Origin: Rusavskia elegans
Taxonomy: Eukaryota; Ascomycota; Lecanoromycetes; Teloschistales; Teloschistaceae
DNA length: 64,000 nucleotides
Direction: 5' to 3'
NCBI GenBank assembly: GCA_011316305.1
Contig: SAUG01000025.1
Coordinates: 1 to 64,000, forward strand
Shown here: piece after piece, positions 34,425 through 47,734 of the stretch
Layout of the letters: every line of letters begins with the position of its first letter
Position numbering within the stretch: position 1 is the first letter of the stretch
Notes under the pieces: generated by a model
Told to the model about the DNA's origin: nothing
Seen by the model: only the letters and a program-made list of their open reading frames with translations
The model's database searches: none
Made by a program: the position numbers and the translations under genes

Positions 34425-37423
34425 ATTAATATTGATTAATCCGGGAAAGAAAATTAGTAGTAGTAATAGAAAAAAAGAGAAATAGATAGAAAATTTAGAA
34501 CTAAATTAAAGAATAGAAGATATAATTAACTATAAAATATACTATAACTAGTTTTAATATAAAAATATATTTTATAGACAATTCGAAATATTTTTATAAT
34601 TATATTAACTACAATATTTTTTATTTTCTATTTCTAATATATTAGAAATCTATCGAACCGTTTAAATCTATTTTATTCAAACTTTAAATATCATTTTATA
34701 TAATCTAATATTTTTAATAATTCTATCGTTTCTTTTCTATACTAATATAAAGATTATCTAATTTCGATTCAATCTTTTATATACTAATATTCTATTCGAT
34801 ATATCGTTAATTAAAAATATTCGTAAAATTTATTTAAAAAGAACTTTTATTCCCCGATTTTTTCTATTCTATAATATTATTTTTTTTACGATCGCCAGCC
34901 TTTTAATAATATATCCGATTTAATCGTCGAATTTTACTAGAGCTAATCATATTTTTTAGTAAAAGGATATAAAATTAGATTTGAATCTAAATACCGCTAG
35001 TATTATAACTATAAAATAATATTAATAATAATCAATTTAATAGAAAGTTTCGAGTAAACGCGGTTAGAATATAGATATTATTCGATAGATAATAGAAAAA
35101 AGAATAATTTAAAAGCCGATAGATATTTAACTATAATTTTATCTTTCCAAAAAGTCTAACCTAGTACTAATACTGGTCTGTATATAATCTTCTAGTTTTA
35201 AAAGTCTATTAGTATTAGAAATATAATATTTTCTTCTAGATATACAATTAACCGACTAGGCTATTATTTTTCTACTAGAATTTTCTTCTATTATTTATTC
35301 TATTTTTAATATCGATATCGCTTCGAAAATTAGCTTCGTATTATCGCTTTTAATTTTAAATATAGTAGCTAAAACTCCGTTTAATATCTAAATTGAATTA
35401 GCTGGTTCAAATATATATAATATTAAATAAAGTATTTGTATTTTTAACTACGTATCACTACTATTATAAAATAGTATTTAGTTCGTCTATTTAAAAATTT
35501 AGGCTACGTCTAAGATACTTTTAGCTAGAGCTACAATAAAATATACCGGCGAGGAAATTAATAAACAAAATTAAATAATTTAAAAAATATTCTTCGATAT
35601 ATATAATAGACGTTTACCGCGAATATTCGATTTAAATTTCCGTTAAAAAACTATTTCCGTAAATTCTATAATATCTATTTCTACTAATATTGTCGCGAAA
35701 TTCTATTTTTAGATAATTATATCTATATCGACCGCCGTAGTATAAGCGATTTAAATATTACTATATAATATATTATTTATAAATATTCTATTATCTAAAT
35801 ATATATTCGTATTTTTAATAAATTAAATTAAAATAATTATTAATATATATTATATTATTTCTATTTCTATCTTTTTTTACTATCGGGTTTTCTACTACTA
35901 TTATATCGATTTTAGCCGCGAACGTCTATTTACTAAATATTTTTTTACGTAGATAAATATTTATAATATATTATTCGATAGCTATATCTATACGAATTAT
36001 ATAAAAGATTATCGGATTTCTCTAATAATAATAGTATATATATTTAAATATTTACTAGTATAAATATACTTCGAATAACGGTTCTATTAATATTACTATA
36101 GTTATTTTTTATTAAATTAAAGCTAGTTTCTAATATTTCCGTAGTTTCTATTAAACTATCGAATTTTAATAGTACGAACTTTCTATTATTATAAATAAAT
36201 CCTATAAATCTATCTATAGCCTGATTTCTAGTCTTTAAACCACTATAGAATAAAGCTAGATTTTATTTTAAAATCGATACTCGAATAAACTAGGCTATAT
36301 ATATTAGTTATATCTAACTATAATATATTATATAATTTATTATCAAGATTAAACTAATAGATTCTAAATATAGAAGTTTATTTATATACTTTATCGCTAT
36401 CGCGATTTCTAAAAATAAGATTACTACTAGTATATAGTAATTGAAATATATTTTTATAATCTTTTATAAAGCTAATAATTTCGAAAATTTTTTAATTTCT
36501 ATTTATTTTAGATCTAGCACGTATCCAAACTTTATAGCTATTAAATTTTTATTAATATAATTTTTCTCTATACTAGCGTTAATCTATTTATAATCCAGAT
36601 ATTTATAGATATATACGGCTAGTTAAAGCAAAGTATTATATAACCGTATTAGTTTCGTAATATTTACATTTATAATATCGGTAAAAATACTTTTAACTAT
36701 AATTTTCGTCGGCCGATTTAAATATTTAAAATAATATATAGATTTATTATAGATTGTATTCTAAAACCGCTAGATAATATAAAATTTATTTATAACGAAT
36801 TTCTACAATCGTTCTATAATTTAATTATACGCCGGTTTATATTTAATAGAAAGTTTCGTATAGTATTTTTTAATATAGAATTTAGATAATAGAATTGGTT
36901 TTTATCGAACTATTAAAAATATTTATTTTATCGAATTAAAAGAAAAAATAACGCAGCTGTAAATTAATCTATAAATTTCTTTTATCCGTTTCTTTTAATT
37001 TCCTTTATATTTTTTAGAAAATTAAAGCTTTTTTTTAATTCGAAAGATATTAGGATATATAATAGATAATTTATTATTTTCTAAAATTTATAGTAAAGTA
37101 GAGATATAATTGTTTCTAAATTTTAAAAACTAAAATAGAATATTATTTCCGATAAAGATACTAGCTAGACGGATCGACTAGACCGATCGTTTTTTATTTA
37201 TATTAGCGATTTCTAATAGCCGGCTACTAGTATTATAATTCGATAGACCTTGTCTATAACGCCGGGCTCGTGGTAAAATATATAAAGCTTTTAAATCTCC
37301 GTTTTACGTTTACGCTCTCGGTATATCTATATATATAAATAAAAATAAAAATATAATCTCGAATATTAAAGATCGTTTATACGGTTAAAAGTCAGATATT
37401 AGTATTATAACGGATTAGATTAT
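34425..37423 (+). other. RIP-mutated region with a possible long decayed frame
   Basis: Three kb of AT-rich DNA between Gypsy-1 and the partial 550-bp repeat. On the plus strand around 36000-37000 a frame can be followed in which most stops are TAA/TAG of Gln type. Readable pieces include RFIIDCILKPLDNIKFIYNE, then FYNLIIRRFIFNRKFRIVFF, then RIKRKNNAAVN. Frame continuity before 36000 is uncertain from reading by eye. No terminal repeat or known transposase motif is seen. Confidence 0.35.
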
Positions 37424-37598
37424 CATTAAAAATGTCGATCCCGTTTAGAATTAATTAAGCAGATCTGAATTGGTAAACGGATCTGATTCTATATACTGTC
37501 TAACGCGTTATAAAAGCGTTTATAAACAAGTCTTCTGTTTATAAACAAGATTTTAGTTTATAAACGTTTATAAACGCTTTGAACGCTTTAAACGAATT
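37424..37598 (+). mobile_element. 550-bp dispersed repeat, truncated copy B
   Basis: It matches the first part of the copy at 47735-48304, from CATTAAAAATG through GATCTGATTCTATAT to the run of TTATAAACG words. It stops abruptly at 37598 where a hAT-like element begins, and the remaining part is not found on the far side of that element. Confidence 0.75.
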
Positions 37599-39045
37599 TA
37601 GACTGGCCCGTTCGGATCGGGTTTCCGTCGAACTATCGGGAATCCGACCCGATTTTAGTAACTCGACTCGAGTTCGATCTATTAAACGGTCGGATCGGAT
37701 TATAAATTCTAATACGACTTTTAAATTAAATTATAAATTTTAATTCGAAAATTTAATCCGAAAATCCGATCCGATCCGACTTATAATTATATTCGATAGT
37801 TAAATATAAAAGTAATTATAGATAATATAAAATTGTTAGATATTCTATTTAATACTAGTTTATCTAACAATTATCTATAGATATTAATTTATATACCGAT
37901 ATTATATAAATAGTACTATCTTCTTTTAAATAATTTTATAGATATATTTTTTTTTATAAAAACTTTTAATTTTTTAGAATTTATTATTAACTAGCTGATT
38001 TTATATTTCCAGCTATATTTCTAGATTCTATATTAGTTTTTTAATAAATTGGATATCCTTTTATTAAATAATAATATATTTAGTATATATTATAGCTAGT
38101 TAACAATCTATAAATAATAAATATAGTCGGATATATATAGTAATATAGAAAAAAAATATATTTATTTATTAGAAAAATAATTATATATCTTTCTATTATA
38201 TTCTATAAAGTTACTAATACTATATTTTATATTCTATTAAATTTTTTTAATTTATATAATAGCGATAATAATAAAGATTTCGTAATATAATCTAGCGAAA
38301 GGTATTTTAAAAATAAAAAGTTAAAAATCTATTTAATATTTATAGATTTTTTAAAAAGTAATAGTTTTAGATTTCTATTTATATTTCTTTTAATAAATTA
38401 TTAGCTAAGCTATTTAGAAAATACTATTTTAATCTATTACCGGTACTATAATACTATAAAAAATTTTTTATCTTTTCTTTTATTTTTTCCGATTCTATTT
38501 CTTCGAGTTTTCGCTATACTTTTATAAAAAAGGATTTAATTTTTTATTTAAAATAGTTATAATAATATTATACGATTATCTATATTACTTTATTATATTA
38601 TACTACGACGAACAAAAAAAACGAAAGATTAATAATAGAGTAAAATTTAATATAATATAGTTTATAATATATTAATATTTTGTTATAATAATTAACTATT
38701 AAAAAATAGAATATTAGAATCAAAATAATATTATTTAGATAATCGTTAGCTATACTATAGTTAAAAAGTTAAAGTTTTAAACGAGCTCGTATATTTTTAT
38801 AAACTTCCAGCGTATTCTGCTACTATAATACGTAGAGTTTCTAGATAATTCTATAGCTATTAATTATATATTTTAGCGTTTTAATAGATCGAATCCGGGT
38901 ATCCGATTTCGACCCGGGTTCGAATCAGGTCGAACTGTAGAAAAATCTAATCCGACTCGGATCGAGTTAAATTTAACTATAACCCGACTCGGGTCGGATC
39001 GAGTTAGCCAATCTAAATTCGAAACCCGATTCCACGGCCAGTTTA
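37599..39045. mobile_element. hAT-like element, long form, 1.45 kb
   Basis: Ends TAGACTGGCCCG and CGGCCAGTTTA are inverted repeats; GATCGGGT/ACCCGATT-type subterminal words lie inside both ends. It is homologous over most of its length to 45449-47014. Flanking 8-mers (aacgaatt and tactatac) do not match, so the insertion is not bounded by an original target duplication. No coding frame is recognised. Confidence 0.75.
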
Positions 39046-39159
39046 TACTATACGATTTCGGCTCTTTATATAATTTTACTTCGCTATTACTATTTCTTTT
39101 TCTTTTTTTACTTTTACTATAATAAAAACTTTATTCTTCCAGCGATATTTAAACTTTTT

Positions 39160-39970
39160 CTTTTTAAAAAGAATACTACTAGTATTCTAGCGGCAGTTTC
39201 GATATCTACGACCGTATTATATTCGATAGTAATAGGTCTAGGCTTTTTTAATATAATCTACGATCTTCGAAACGAAATAACTAGTTATTAAAACGTTATT
39301 ATAGAATTAGATAATATTTTTCGGTTTATAGTATTTCCGATTATAAAATAATATAAATATTTTATATTCTCTTTTAATACTATTTATAAAATCTTAGATA
39401 ATAGAATAGATAGATTTGTTTAGATTCGAACGCCTATAATAGAATATCCGACGTTAATAATTAAATAATCTATATCTACTATCGAGATTTTTTTGCGTAA
39501 AATAATATTTTTATCAATAATATCTTTTAGTAGACCTTTCCGTACCTTCGATAATTTTAATAATAACGAATTATATCGGGTTATCCTTCCGCGTACTATT
39601 AAAAAAAAGAAAAAGATTTTATCGCCCGTAATTTTATTATAGTTTCTATTAATTTTCTCGCGTATAGTTTCGAAGGCGCCGGAAGTATCCGGATTCTAAC
39701 TTTTAAAAATGAAAACTATCGGTATCCCGGTCCTTTAAACGGTTTTATTAATAAATATTTTAATGTTATTTAATACTTTCGATTCGATCTATAAATTTCT
39801 ATAGACTCTTTTTTCGATAGTATTAAAAGCGATTATTCTTTCTATATTATCCTCTCCGCCTATTATAGATTAGAAAGATAGCCCGAAATAGAAATTTACT
39901 ACGAGACTGAATCGATTATATCAATATAGATATTTAAAAGCGAAAATATATAATCTATATTATAATAAAT
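39160..39970 (+). pseudogene. Accessory frame of Gypsy-2, antisense to its pol
   Basis: The plus-strand frame reads TTSILAAVSISTTV, GFFNIIYDLRNEITSY, NVIIELDNIFRFIVFPIIK, STIEIFLRKIIFLSIISFSR, NNNELYRVILPRTIK, VSKAPEVSGF and DSIYKFL. Each block aligns in order with the antisense frame of Gypsy-1 (TTSTPAAVPTS, LDIIYNFLYEVTN, IIIESENTFRIFTFLII, PTPTIKIS, NNKELYQISPLYTIK, FKAPEVSG, NSIYKSL). Its N-terminal part is missing because the element is truncated at 39046. Function unknown. Confidence 0.65.
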
Positions 39971-40129
39971 AAAAACCTAAATATTAAAGATTGTATAAAA
40001 TAATTTAAATAATTCTATTAACTATAAAAATCTCATTTCAAAACAATATTATATATATATTCTATTAAATTTTACTTTTTTTCATTATATTTTAACTTCC
40101 GTTTTTTTATTAGAAGATTTTTTTAATTA

Positions 40130-43100
40130 TATACTTCGATAAATTTTTTAATATTTTTAAATTCTTTTTATAGCTATTAGAGAATATTATTTTTTTAACT
40201 AATTAATTTATTTAATTAGATATTCCGTTTTTAGTTTCTCGCCTTTTTTAGATTTTATAAATCTTTTATTTAAAATAGCTTCTATTTTCTATTCTTTATT
40301 ATTATCGATAAAATCCGTTAATAAATAATGTAATAATTTACTACTTTAATAGCGATAGAAGTATTTTAATAAAAATATATAAAAAGTATTCTAGATTTTC
40401 GATCTAATTAGAAAAATTAATCGATAGATTTAAAAGCCTATATATTTCGAAATCCGATACGATTCTATAAATTTAGAAATAATTTTCTTCGATTATTTAA
40501 ACTTTAGATTCTTTATAAATAATAGTATTAAATTACGAACTTTATATTTTATCGGTTAATATTTTTTATTATAGTATTTAGTATAGTTTATCTAAATTTA
40601 GTTTTAACTCGTATATATTAATTCGTATATTTTTTATAAATTTTTAATTTTCTTTTTTACTATAAATATTTTTATATTTACTATTTTCCTTTCTATAATA
40701 TTATTTTTAACGGATACCAATATTATATCTAGATTATAATCTATAAAATATCGAAGAATTATATATTTATAATATTATATTCGTTTCTATTATAGATAAA
40801 TTCAGTTAAAATGGAATATTAATTTAGTTTTTTTATTTTTTTTAAAATATATACCTTTAGATAATATTCTAGTAATTAATTCTATTGTATAATCTATTCG
40901 TCTATTTAAAGATAAAATATAATATTTAAACGATATTTAATTTTTAGATAATAATAGATTTACGATTAGAATTTATTTATAAATAGCGAGCTTTCATCGC
41001 TAATAATACTATTAGAAATATTTCTTTATACTAAAGTTTATTAATAATAAATTTTATAAAATCTTTTATATTAATCGTTTTATAATAAAAAATATACCTC
41101 GCTATTTTATTAAATCGATTAATAGCTACCAGTACTAAATCTATAACGTTTCGATTTTATTGAACGGATAATAATCTAATAAAAAAATCTATCGCTATTT
41201 TTTTCTATAATTATATAGAATATAAAAGATTTTAAAACTTTTTATAAAATTTATATCTATAGATATTAATTCGTTAATAGATATTATATATTTCTATTAT
41301 TTTTCTAATTTATTTAATTAATTTCGGCTTGCTATAGCTATAATAAATAAATAATAAAATTTACTAATATCTAAAATATCTAGCTATAGAATTGTTATAA
41401 TATTTTACTAAAAATTTTATATATAGTATTTTATTCTCGAATATATATAAAGATTTTTATATAAAAAAAAACTAGTTTCTATTTCTATATTTTATAGCTC
41501 GGTTTTATTTTAAAATTTATATTAGATAGTTTATATATATTTCTATATATCGGCGTTTCGAATTTAAAACTAAATAAATATATAACGTATACTAGAGATT
41601 GTTTTACTATAAGCCGTTTTATTAATAGCAGCTTTCTATACCGTTTAATATAGAATCTCTAGACTATAATATATATTTCTAGCGATAGAGTTTATATTAT
41701 TACTATATTCTTGATTTTAAATAATTATTACTAATCTATCGCTACCGCTTTTACAGTCTATTATATTTGGAAATAATCTCGATATATAAAATATATCGCG
41801 TTCTTTCTTTAATAATAGAAAGTTAGTTTTATTATTTTTAGAATTTTTATATTTTACAGAAGATTCTCTAGATTATTTGGTTATACGTCTATATAAAGCG
41901 TAATTATTTCGGATATTTTATTTAGAAAACGGTTTAGAACTAGATTTCTAATTAATAAAATTTAATATCCGTAAAAAAAATTAATAATTTTATTAAAATT
42001 TAAATATTAAAATTTTTATAATCCGGCTTTCTAGATAGTAGATTAGCTAAGTTCGTTTGTTTTAGATAATAAAAAATATCGAAATATATAGTAGCTATTT
42101 TAATAATTTAACGTTATTATTAAATTTTAATATTTCTAATTTTTATAAAATCTCGAATATTATTATAATTCGTCGAGACTTTTACTATATATTTTATACC
42201 TTTAAAATAATATTTCTATTAATCGGAACCTTTAATAATAATAAATAATTCGAAATTATATATTTTATAATTATATTCGGTATTAAATTATCTTTTTCGA
42301 CTAGAATATAATTAGGCGCTGGTAATTATTTTTATTAAATTAAAATATAATTCTAGCTAATTCGATTCTAGAAATATTAGTTTTAATATAGATTTCTTTT
42401 TCTAAATCGAAGTATTATAATATTTTAGTAGTATTAAAAATACTTTTTAGTTTTTTAAAAGTTTTTAAGATTTTAATAATCTAATAAAACGGTTTCGACT
42501 TCTTTCTAGTAATACTTTCTATAAGTAAACTCGTTAAAAATATTATAATCCGAAAATATTAATAAATAAAATACTGGTAAAAATTTATAAATTCTAAAAA
42601 AATCTATATTTTATAGTTAATTTTTAAAATCGGCTATTTTTTAATAGATACTATTTATTTCAAATCTATCGAAATATTTTCTATAAATATAATAAAATCT
42701 AAAATCTCTGTATTTTTAATATTAAAAATATATTTTTTAAAATTAAAATACAGTTATACGTTATAAAGTTTATATACTATCTATCGGATATAATTCTAAT
42801 TTTTTTTTTCGAATTAAATAAAAGTAGAATATTATCTAGATAGGCTATATAATAAATATCAACTAATTTTTCGAAAAATTTATTAATATAAAGTAAAAAC
42901 GTTATAGATATATTAGTAAAATCGAAAAATATAATAAAATACTTGAATTATCTATATTTTATATAAAATATTATCTCCTATTTATTACTTTTTTCAATTC
43001 TAATTCGATAGTAGATATTTTTAATATTATATTTAGAAAAATATTTTATTTCAGATAATCGATCTAGGATTTTAGAAATAAAAAGAAAAGGATAACGGTT

Positions 43101-43847
43101 TTTAATCGTTATTTTCTTAAAATCTTTATAGTCGATATATATACAAAAACTACTATCTTTTTTCGATATAAAAAAGATTAGAACTTTTATAGAAAATATT
43201 AAATAACGGATCCAGCTTTTTTTTTAAACTTTATTTAGATATTTTTATAATTTATTAAATTTGCCTTTAGATAGACTATAGATTAGACTATATAATAGAT
43301 TTCTCCTATACAATTCGATCGTATAATCGGTATCTTTAAAAGGCAGTAAAAAATCTACTAAACGTATATTATAAACTTCGATTTTTATATATATAGATTC
43401 CGGGATCGGTTCGGCTCGCTATATATTTTTATTATTTTCATTTTTATTACTATTAGCTTCCGTCTATACGATAGTATCGTTATTAGATTTTATATATAAA
43501 GCGGTAATCGATATTGTATATATTAATCTATACCTTTCGGCCTATAAAAAATAAATAAAAATTATCGGTAAATCGATACTAAAACGGGTTAACTATTTTA
43601 TATCCGCTTTAATCTTTTATACTATTTCGTTACGGATATAAAATCGTTATTACTTTAATTCTAGATCTATAACTAGATATATTCAATTTAAAACTAGTAT
43701 ATCTAGAAAAATATCGTATTTATATATCGTATCTAAAATATAAGATTTTAATATTTACGTTTTCTAACGGTTTTAACTGTTTATTATTATCTAATTTAAA
43801 TCGTATATTTTTTTAATAGATAGCGTGTTAACTTTCGATCTATTAAA
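40130..43847 (-). pseudogene. Decayed Pol with chromodomain of Gypsy-2
   Basis: Minus-strand reading gives FFISKKDSSFCIYIDYKDFK (about 43110-43170), the RT segment matching Gypsy-1, and a chromodomain near 40300-40130 with KIEAILNKRFIKSKKGEKLK then EYLIK. Nearly every Gln/Trp codon is a stop. The protease-proximal part ends at 43847. Confidence 0.75.
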
Positions 43848-45448
43848 GATAAAGTTTTATCTAAAAGAATTTTAGTATTATTATATAATTATTTATATTG
43901 ATTTAATATATTATTTCCATTTAGATTTATATATACTATATTTTACGTTATAACGAATTAAAAAATAAAAATTAATAATAGAATAAAGTATAATATAGTA
44001 CGGTATATAGTATATTAATATCTTATTATAGTAGTTAACTATTAAAAAATAAAGGATTAAAAATAAAATAGAGTTATTTAGATAATCGTCGGCTATATTA
44101 TAGCTAGAGAATTAGAATTCTAAACGAGTCTATATATTTCTATTAACTTCTAGCGTATTCTATTATTATAATACGTAAAATTTTTAGAAAATTCTATAAC
44201 TACTAATTATATTACTCTACTATATTATTTAGTTTACTATCTACTATTTATAAAACCTAAATTGATTATAAATCGTAAATACGGTAAAAGGTAATCCGAT
44301 ATCGAATATAAATTCTATAAAAAACAAATTTTAAACCGTATTACGATATATAAATATTTTAAAAAATATAAAGGATCAGATTTCTAGAAAAATATAGATA
44401 TAGAAATAAAGACCGTATTGGAATAAAACGCTAGAAGTTAGAAAACAAATTATAGAATCGAAAAATAGATTTATAATAATATAATATAATAATATAATAT
44501 AATAATATATACTATATTAAATACTGGTCTATATTTAGTATTATATTACGAAAACGATCTATATACTAAAACTTTTACAGAAAATACGAAGAAAACGATA
44601 ACTATTAAATAGATAAAGTAGAAATAGAATATAATAAAATATTAGAATAGTATATCGGATATAAATAGAGCTATCTAGTATAGAAATTTTTATTTCTAAT
44701 ATTTTCTCTAGTTTAATATTACTATTAATAGTCCGAATAGAGTAAATTGAACGAAGTATATAGCTCTAATCGTTAATTTTATTTAATAACGAGTAATTTA
44801 TTATATCGGCCTCTAAGAACTTTACTCCGTAAAAGTTTTAGATCTTCTAGAAAAATAGATAACGTTTATTAAAGAATTTAGTTTTAGCGGAAATACGGTT
44901 AATAAATATATTAAATTTTTCTATAGAAAGAAAAATAAAAATAGCGATAATATTATTAAAATTAACGAAAAGAATTAGATAGTAGGAAAGTATTTTTCTA
45001 TATAAAATGATATTAAATTTATAAATAATAAAACTTTAGCTAAAAGTATTAATTTCAATAGTTAGAATAAAGATATAGAAAAAGAAATAGAAGTAAATAA
45101 TAAAAAAAATATAGAAGAAAATAAAAATAAAGATATAAAAAAAAATATTAAACTATTTAACTAATTATATAAATCGAAAAGTAATAGTCTAAAAAGAATA
45201 TATTACCTGTATATATTATTATATTAATATTAAGTAAAAAGTATACTAGAATAATCTATTATAATATCAAAAAAGAATTATATTTTAATATTAGAATTGT
45301 CTTTTTATATTAGAATTCAACGGTTTTAACAAATTAAATCCGGGAACTCGAATTCGATTTAGAACCGAATCGGGTCGATATTTAAAAAAGTCGGAACCGA
45401 TTCGAATCGGTATCTAAAAAAGTCGAAATCGATTTAAATCGAATCGAT
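43848..45448 (+). mobile_element. Outer hAT-like element, interrupted and left-truncated
   Basis: 43848-44215 matches the interior of the long hAT-like elements (compare 38530-38875 and 46350-46560). The right subterminal region, with repeated GGTCGGA/TCCGACC-type words, starts near 45330, is broken at 45448 by the nested element, and resumes at 47023-47064 ending GACCAGTCTA. No left terminal repeat was found. It carries a decayed frame at 44216-45190. Confidence 0.55.
44216..45190 (+). pseudogene. Decayed frame inside outer hAT-like element
   Basis: One plus-strand frame with mostly Gln/Trp-type stops reads DIEYKFYKKQILNRITIYKY and FKKYKGSDF, later LYSVKVLDLLEK, TFIKEFSFSGNTVNKYIKFF, KNKNSDNIIKINEKN, VGKYFSI and a Lys/Glu-rich tail ending near KLFN-LYKSKS. 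It resembles a soluble protein with an acidic C-terminus. No hAT dimerisation motif is recognised, so calling it a transposase would be a guess. A run of AATAT-type repeats lies at 44467-44513. Confidence 0.4.
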
Positions 45449-47014
45449 TAAACTGGCCGGTTCGGAACGGATTTCCGTCGAACTATCGGATATCTAATCC
45501 GATTTTAGTAATCTAATCCGGATTCGATCTACTAAACGGTCGGGTCGGATTATAAATTCTACTTCGATTTTTAGATTAGATTATAAATTTTAACCCGATA
45601 ATCCGATTTAAAAATTTAATTTAATCTATCTTAAAAATATATTCAATAGTTAAATATAGAAGTATATATAAATAATATGTAAAAATATTATATTCTGATA
45701 AATATTAGTTTATATAATAGTAATTAATAAATAGTAATTTATATACCGGTATTATATAAATAGTATTTTTTTTTTAAATAATTCTATAAATATATTTTTT
45801 TTCTAGAACTTTTAATTTTTTAAAATTTATTATTAATTAGTTATTATTATATTTCCGACTATATTTCTAGATTTTATATTTATTTTTTAATAAATTAAAT
45901 ATCTTTTTACTAAATAGTAAAATATTTAATATAGATTATTAATAGTTAATAATCTATAAATATAATTATAGTCAGATATATATGGTAATATAGTAAAATA
46001 ATAAATTTATTTATTAGAAAAATAATTATATATTTTTCTATTATATTCTATATAACTATTAATATTGTATTTTATATTCTATCGATTCTTCTATATATAT
46101 TTATAGTAGCGACGTTAGTAAAAGTTTCGTAATATAATCTAGTAAAAAATTTAAAATCTTTCTAATATCTATAGATTTTTTAAAAAGTAATAGTTTTAAA
46201 TTTCCATTTATATTTCTTTTAATAGATTATTAGCTAGATTATTTATAATATATTATTCTAAAATATAATCGGTACTATAATATTATAAAATTATCTTTTT
46301 TTTTTCCGATTTTATTTTCTCGAATTTTCGTTATATTTCTATAAGATAGAATTAATTTCTTATCTAGAATAGTTTTAACGCTATTATATAATTAATTATA
46401 CTGATTTAATATATTACTTTTATTTAGATTTATATATACTATATATTACGCTATAATAAATAAAAAGATTAAAAGATTAACGATAGTATAGAATATTATA
46501 CGATACGGTATATAGTAAACTAATATTTTATTATAATAGTTAATTAATAAAAAATAGAAAATTAGAAATAGAATATATCGATATTTTGTATTATATTTCT
46601 AGAATAGTAATTTAGAATGGTTATATAGATATATATATCTATATATATTAAATAATGATATAAATAATATTAATTGTTTAATAGATAATAATAAATAGTA
46701 TATATTAATATTAGAATATATTAATATTAGAAATATCTAAAATCTTTAATATATTATTAGAAAAAAATAGAGATTAATAGATAGTATAATAAATAAAAAG
46801 AATTATATTTAAATACTAGAATTATATTTTTATATATAATTTTAGTATTTTAAAAAATTAAATTCTGATATCCGACCTCGATTTAGATTTAAATCGGATT
46901 AAACTATAGAAAAATCCGATCTAATTCGGGTCGGATTAGATTTAATTATAATCCGATTCGAGTCGGATCGGATTAGTTAATCTGAATTTAAAATCCGATC
47001 CGACGGCCAATCTA
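45449..47014. mobile_element. hAT-like element, long form, 1.57 kb, nested in another hAT-like element
   Basis: Ends TAAACTGGCCGG and CGGCCAATCTA. The 8-bp flanks gaatcgat (45441-45448) and gaatcggt (47015-47022) are a target duplication with one G-to-A change. Sequence on either side joins into the subterminal region of an older element of the same type. Homologous to 37599-39045. Confidence 0.85.
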
Positions 47015-47064
47015 GAATCGGTTCTTTTAATTCGGATTCGAAATCCGACCCGACGACCAGTCTA

Positions 47065-47394
47065 GTTAAAACGTTAATTGCTAATATAAATATATAATTT
47101 TAGTATAAATATTATATCTATTTATCTAAAAAAATTCTAGTTAATTAATTACGCTAGTTGGAAAGATTTTAATTGAATTAAATGAATTATTTAGCTATAT
47201 TATTTATTAATATAATTAATTAATTACTTATTTAAAATATTATACTATTTATAAAAAGTTTTTAAATTTCTATCGGATTTCCGGATTCGATCCGGAACCG
47301 ACCGTTTGGCGAATAGAATTAAATCGACTCGCTAAAAAATCGAATCGGATCCGAAATATCGACGAAAACTCGTATCGAAATAGTTAGTCTAATA
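47065..47394 (-). mobile_element. Half of a hAT-like element in reverse orientation
   Basis: The reverse complement starts TAGACTAACTATTTCGATACG and follows the left half of the 445-bp element at 50113-50557, including the GCTAGCGTAATTAATTAA segment. It stops at 47065, right against the end of another hAT-like element, so it looks interrupted by that insertion. The other half was not located. Confidence 0.6.
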
Positions 47395-47734
47395 AATAAA
47401 GTATATACAAAATTCTATTATCTCGTTTATATTTTCTAAAATTATTATTACCGATATTAAAAATGTTTTTTCTATCGATACTATTCCGATTACTTTATAA
47501 TCGATTTTTTCGATTCCGGTTTTCGAACTTTTAAAGATTCCTTTTACTATATAGTAGCGGATTAAATTTAATAATAGAAAAATTCTACTATTAATTTAAT
47601 ATCGTTTTATCTATATTCTTCTATTAGATAATTTAAACTATCTATTTATTATAGCCGAAATCTTTTAATTTCGTATATTAAATAGGTATACTATATTATA
47701 ATTATAGACGAATTTTAAAAAAGAAAAGAATCGA
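47395..47734. other. RIP-mutated spacer
   Basis: AT-rich with no readable gene; it ends at the well-preserved copy of the 550-bp repeat. Confidence 0.5.

Larger units (their letters stand above)
39046..43847 (-). mobile_element. Second Ty3/Gypsy chromovirus (Gypsy-2), reverse orientation, both ends lost
   Basis: On the minus strand it reads protease-RT region (near 43800-43000), RT, RNase H, integrase and chromodomain (about 40300-40130), then an accessory frame on the opposite strand. It is heavily RIP-mutated. Neither LTR is present: the left end abuts the hAT-like element at 39045 and the right end stops at 43847 against hAT-like DNA. It is clearly related to Gypsy-1. Confidence 0.8.

Noticed and set aside
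44467..44513. AATAT-rich run as a functional element
   Set aside because: Simple low-complexity sequence in an AT-rich RIP block.
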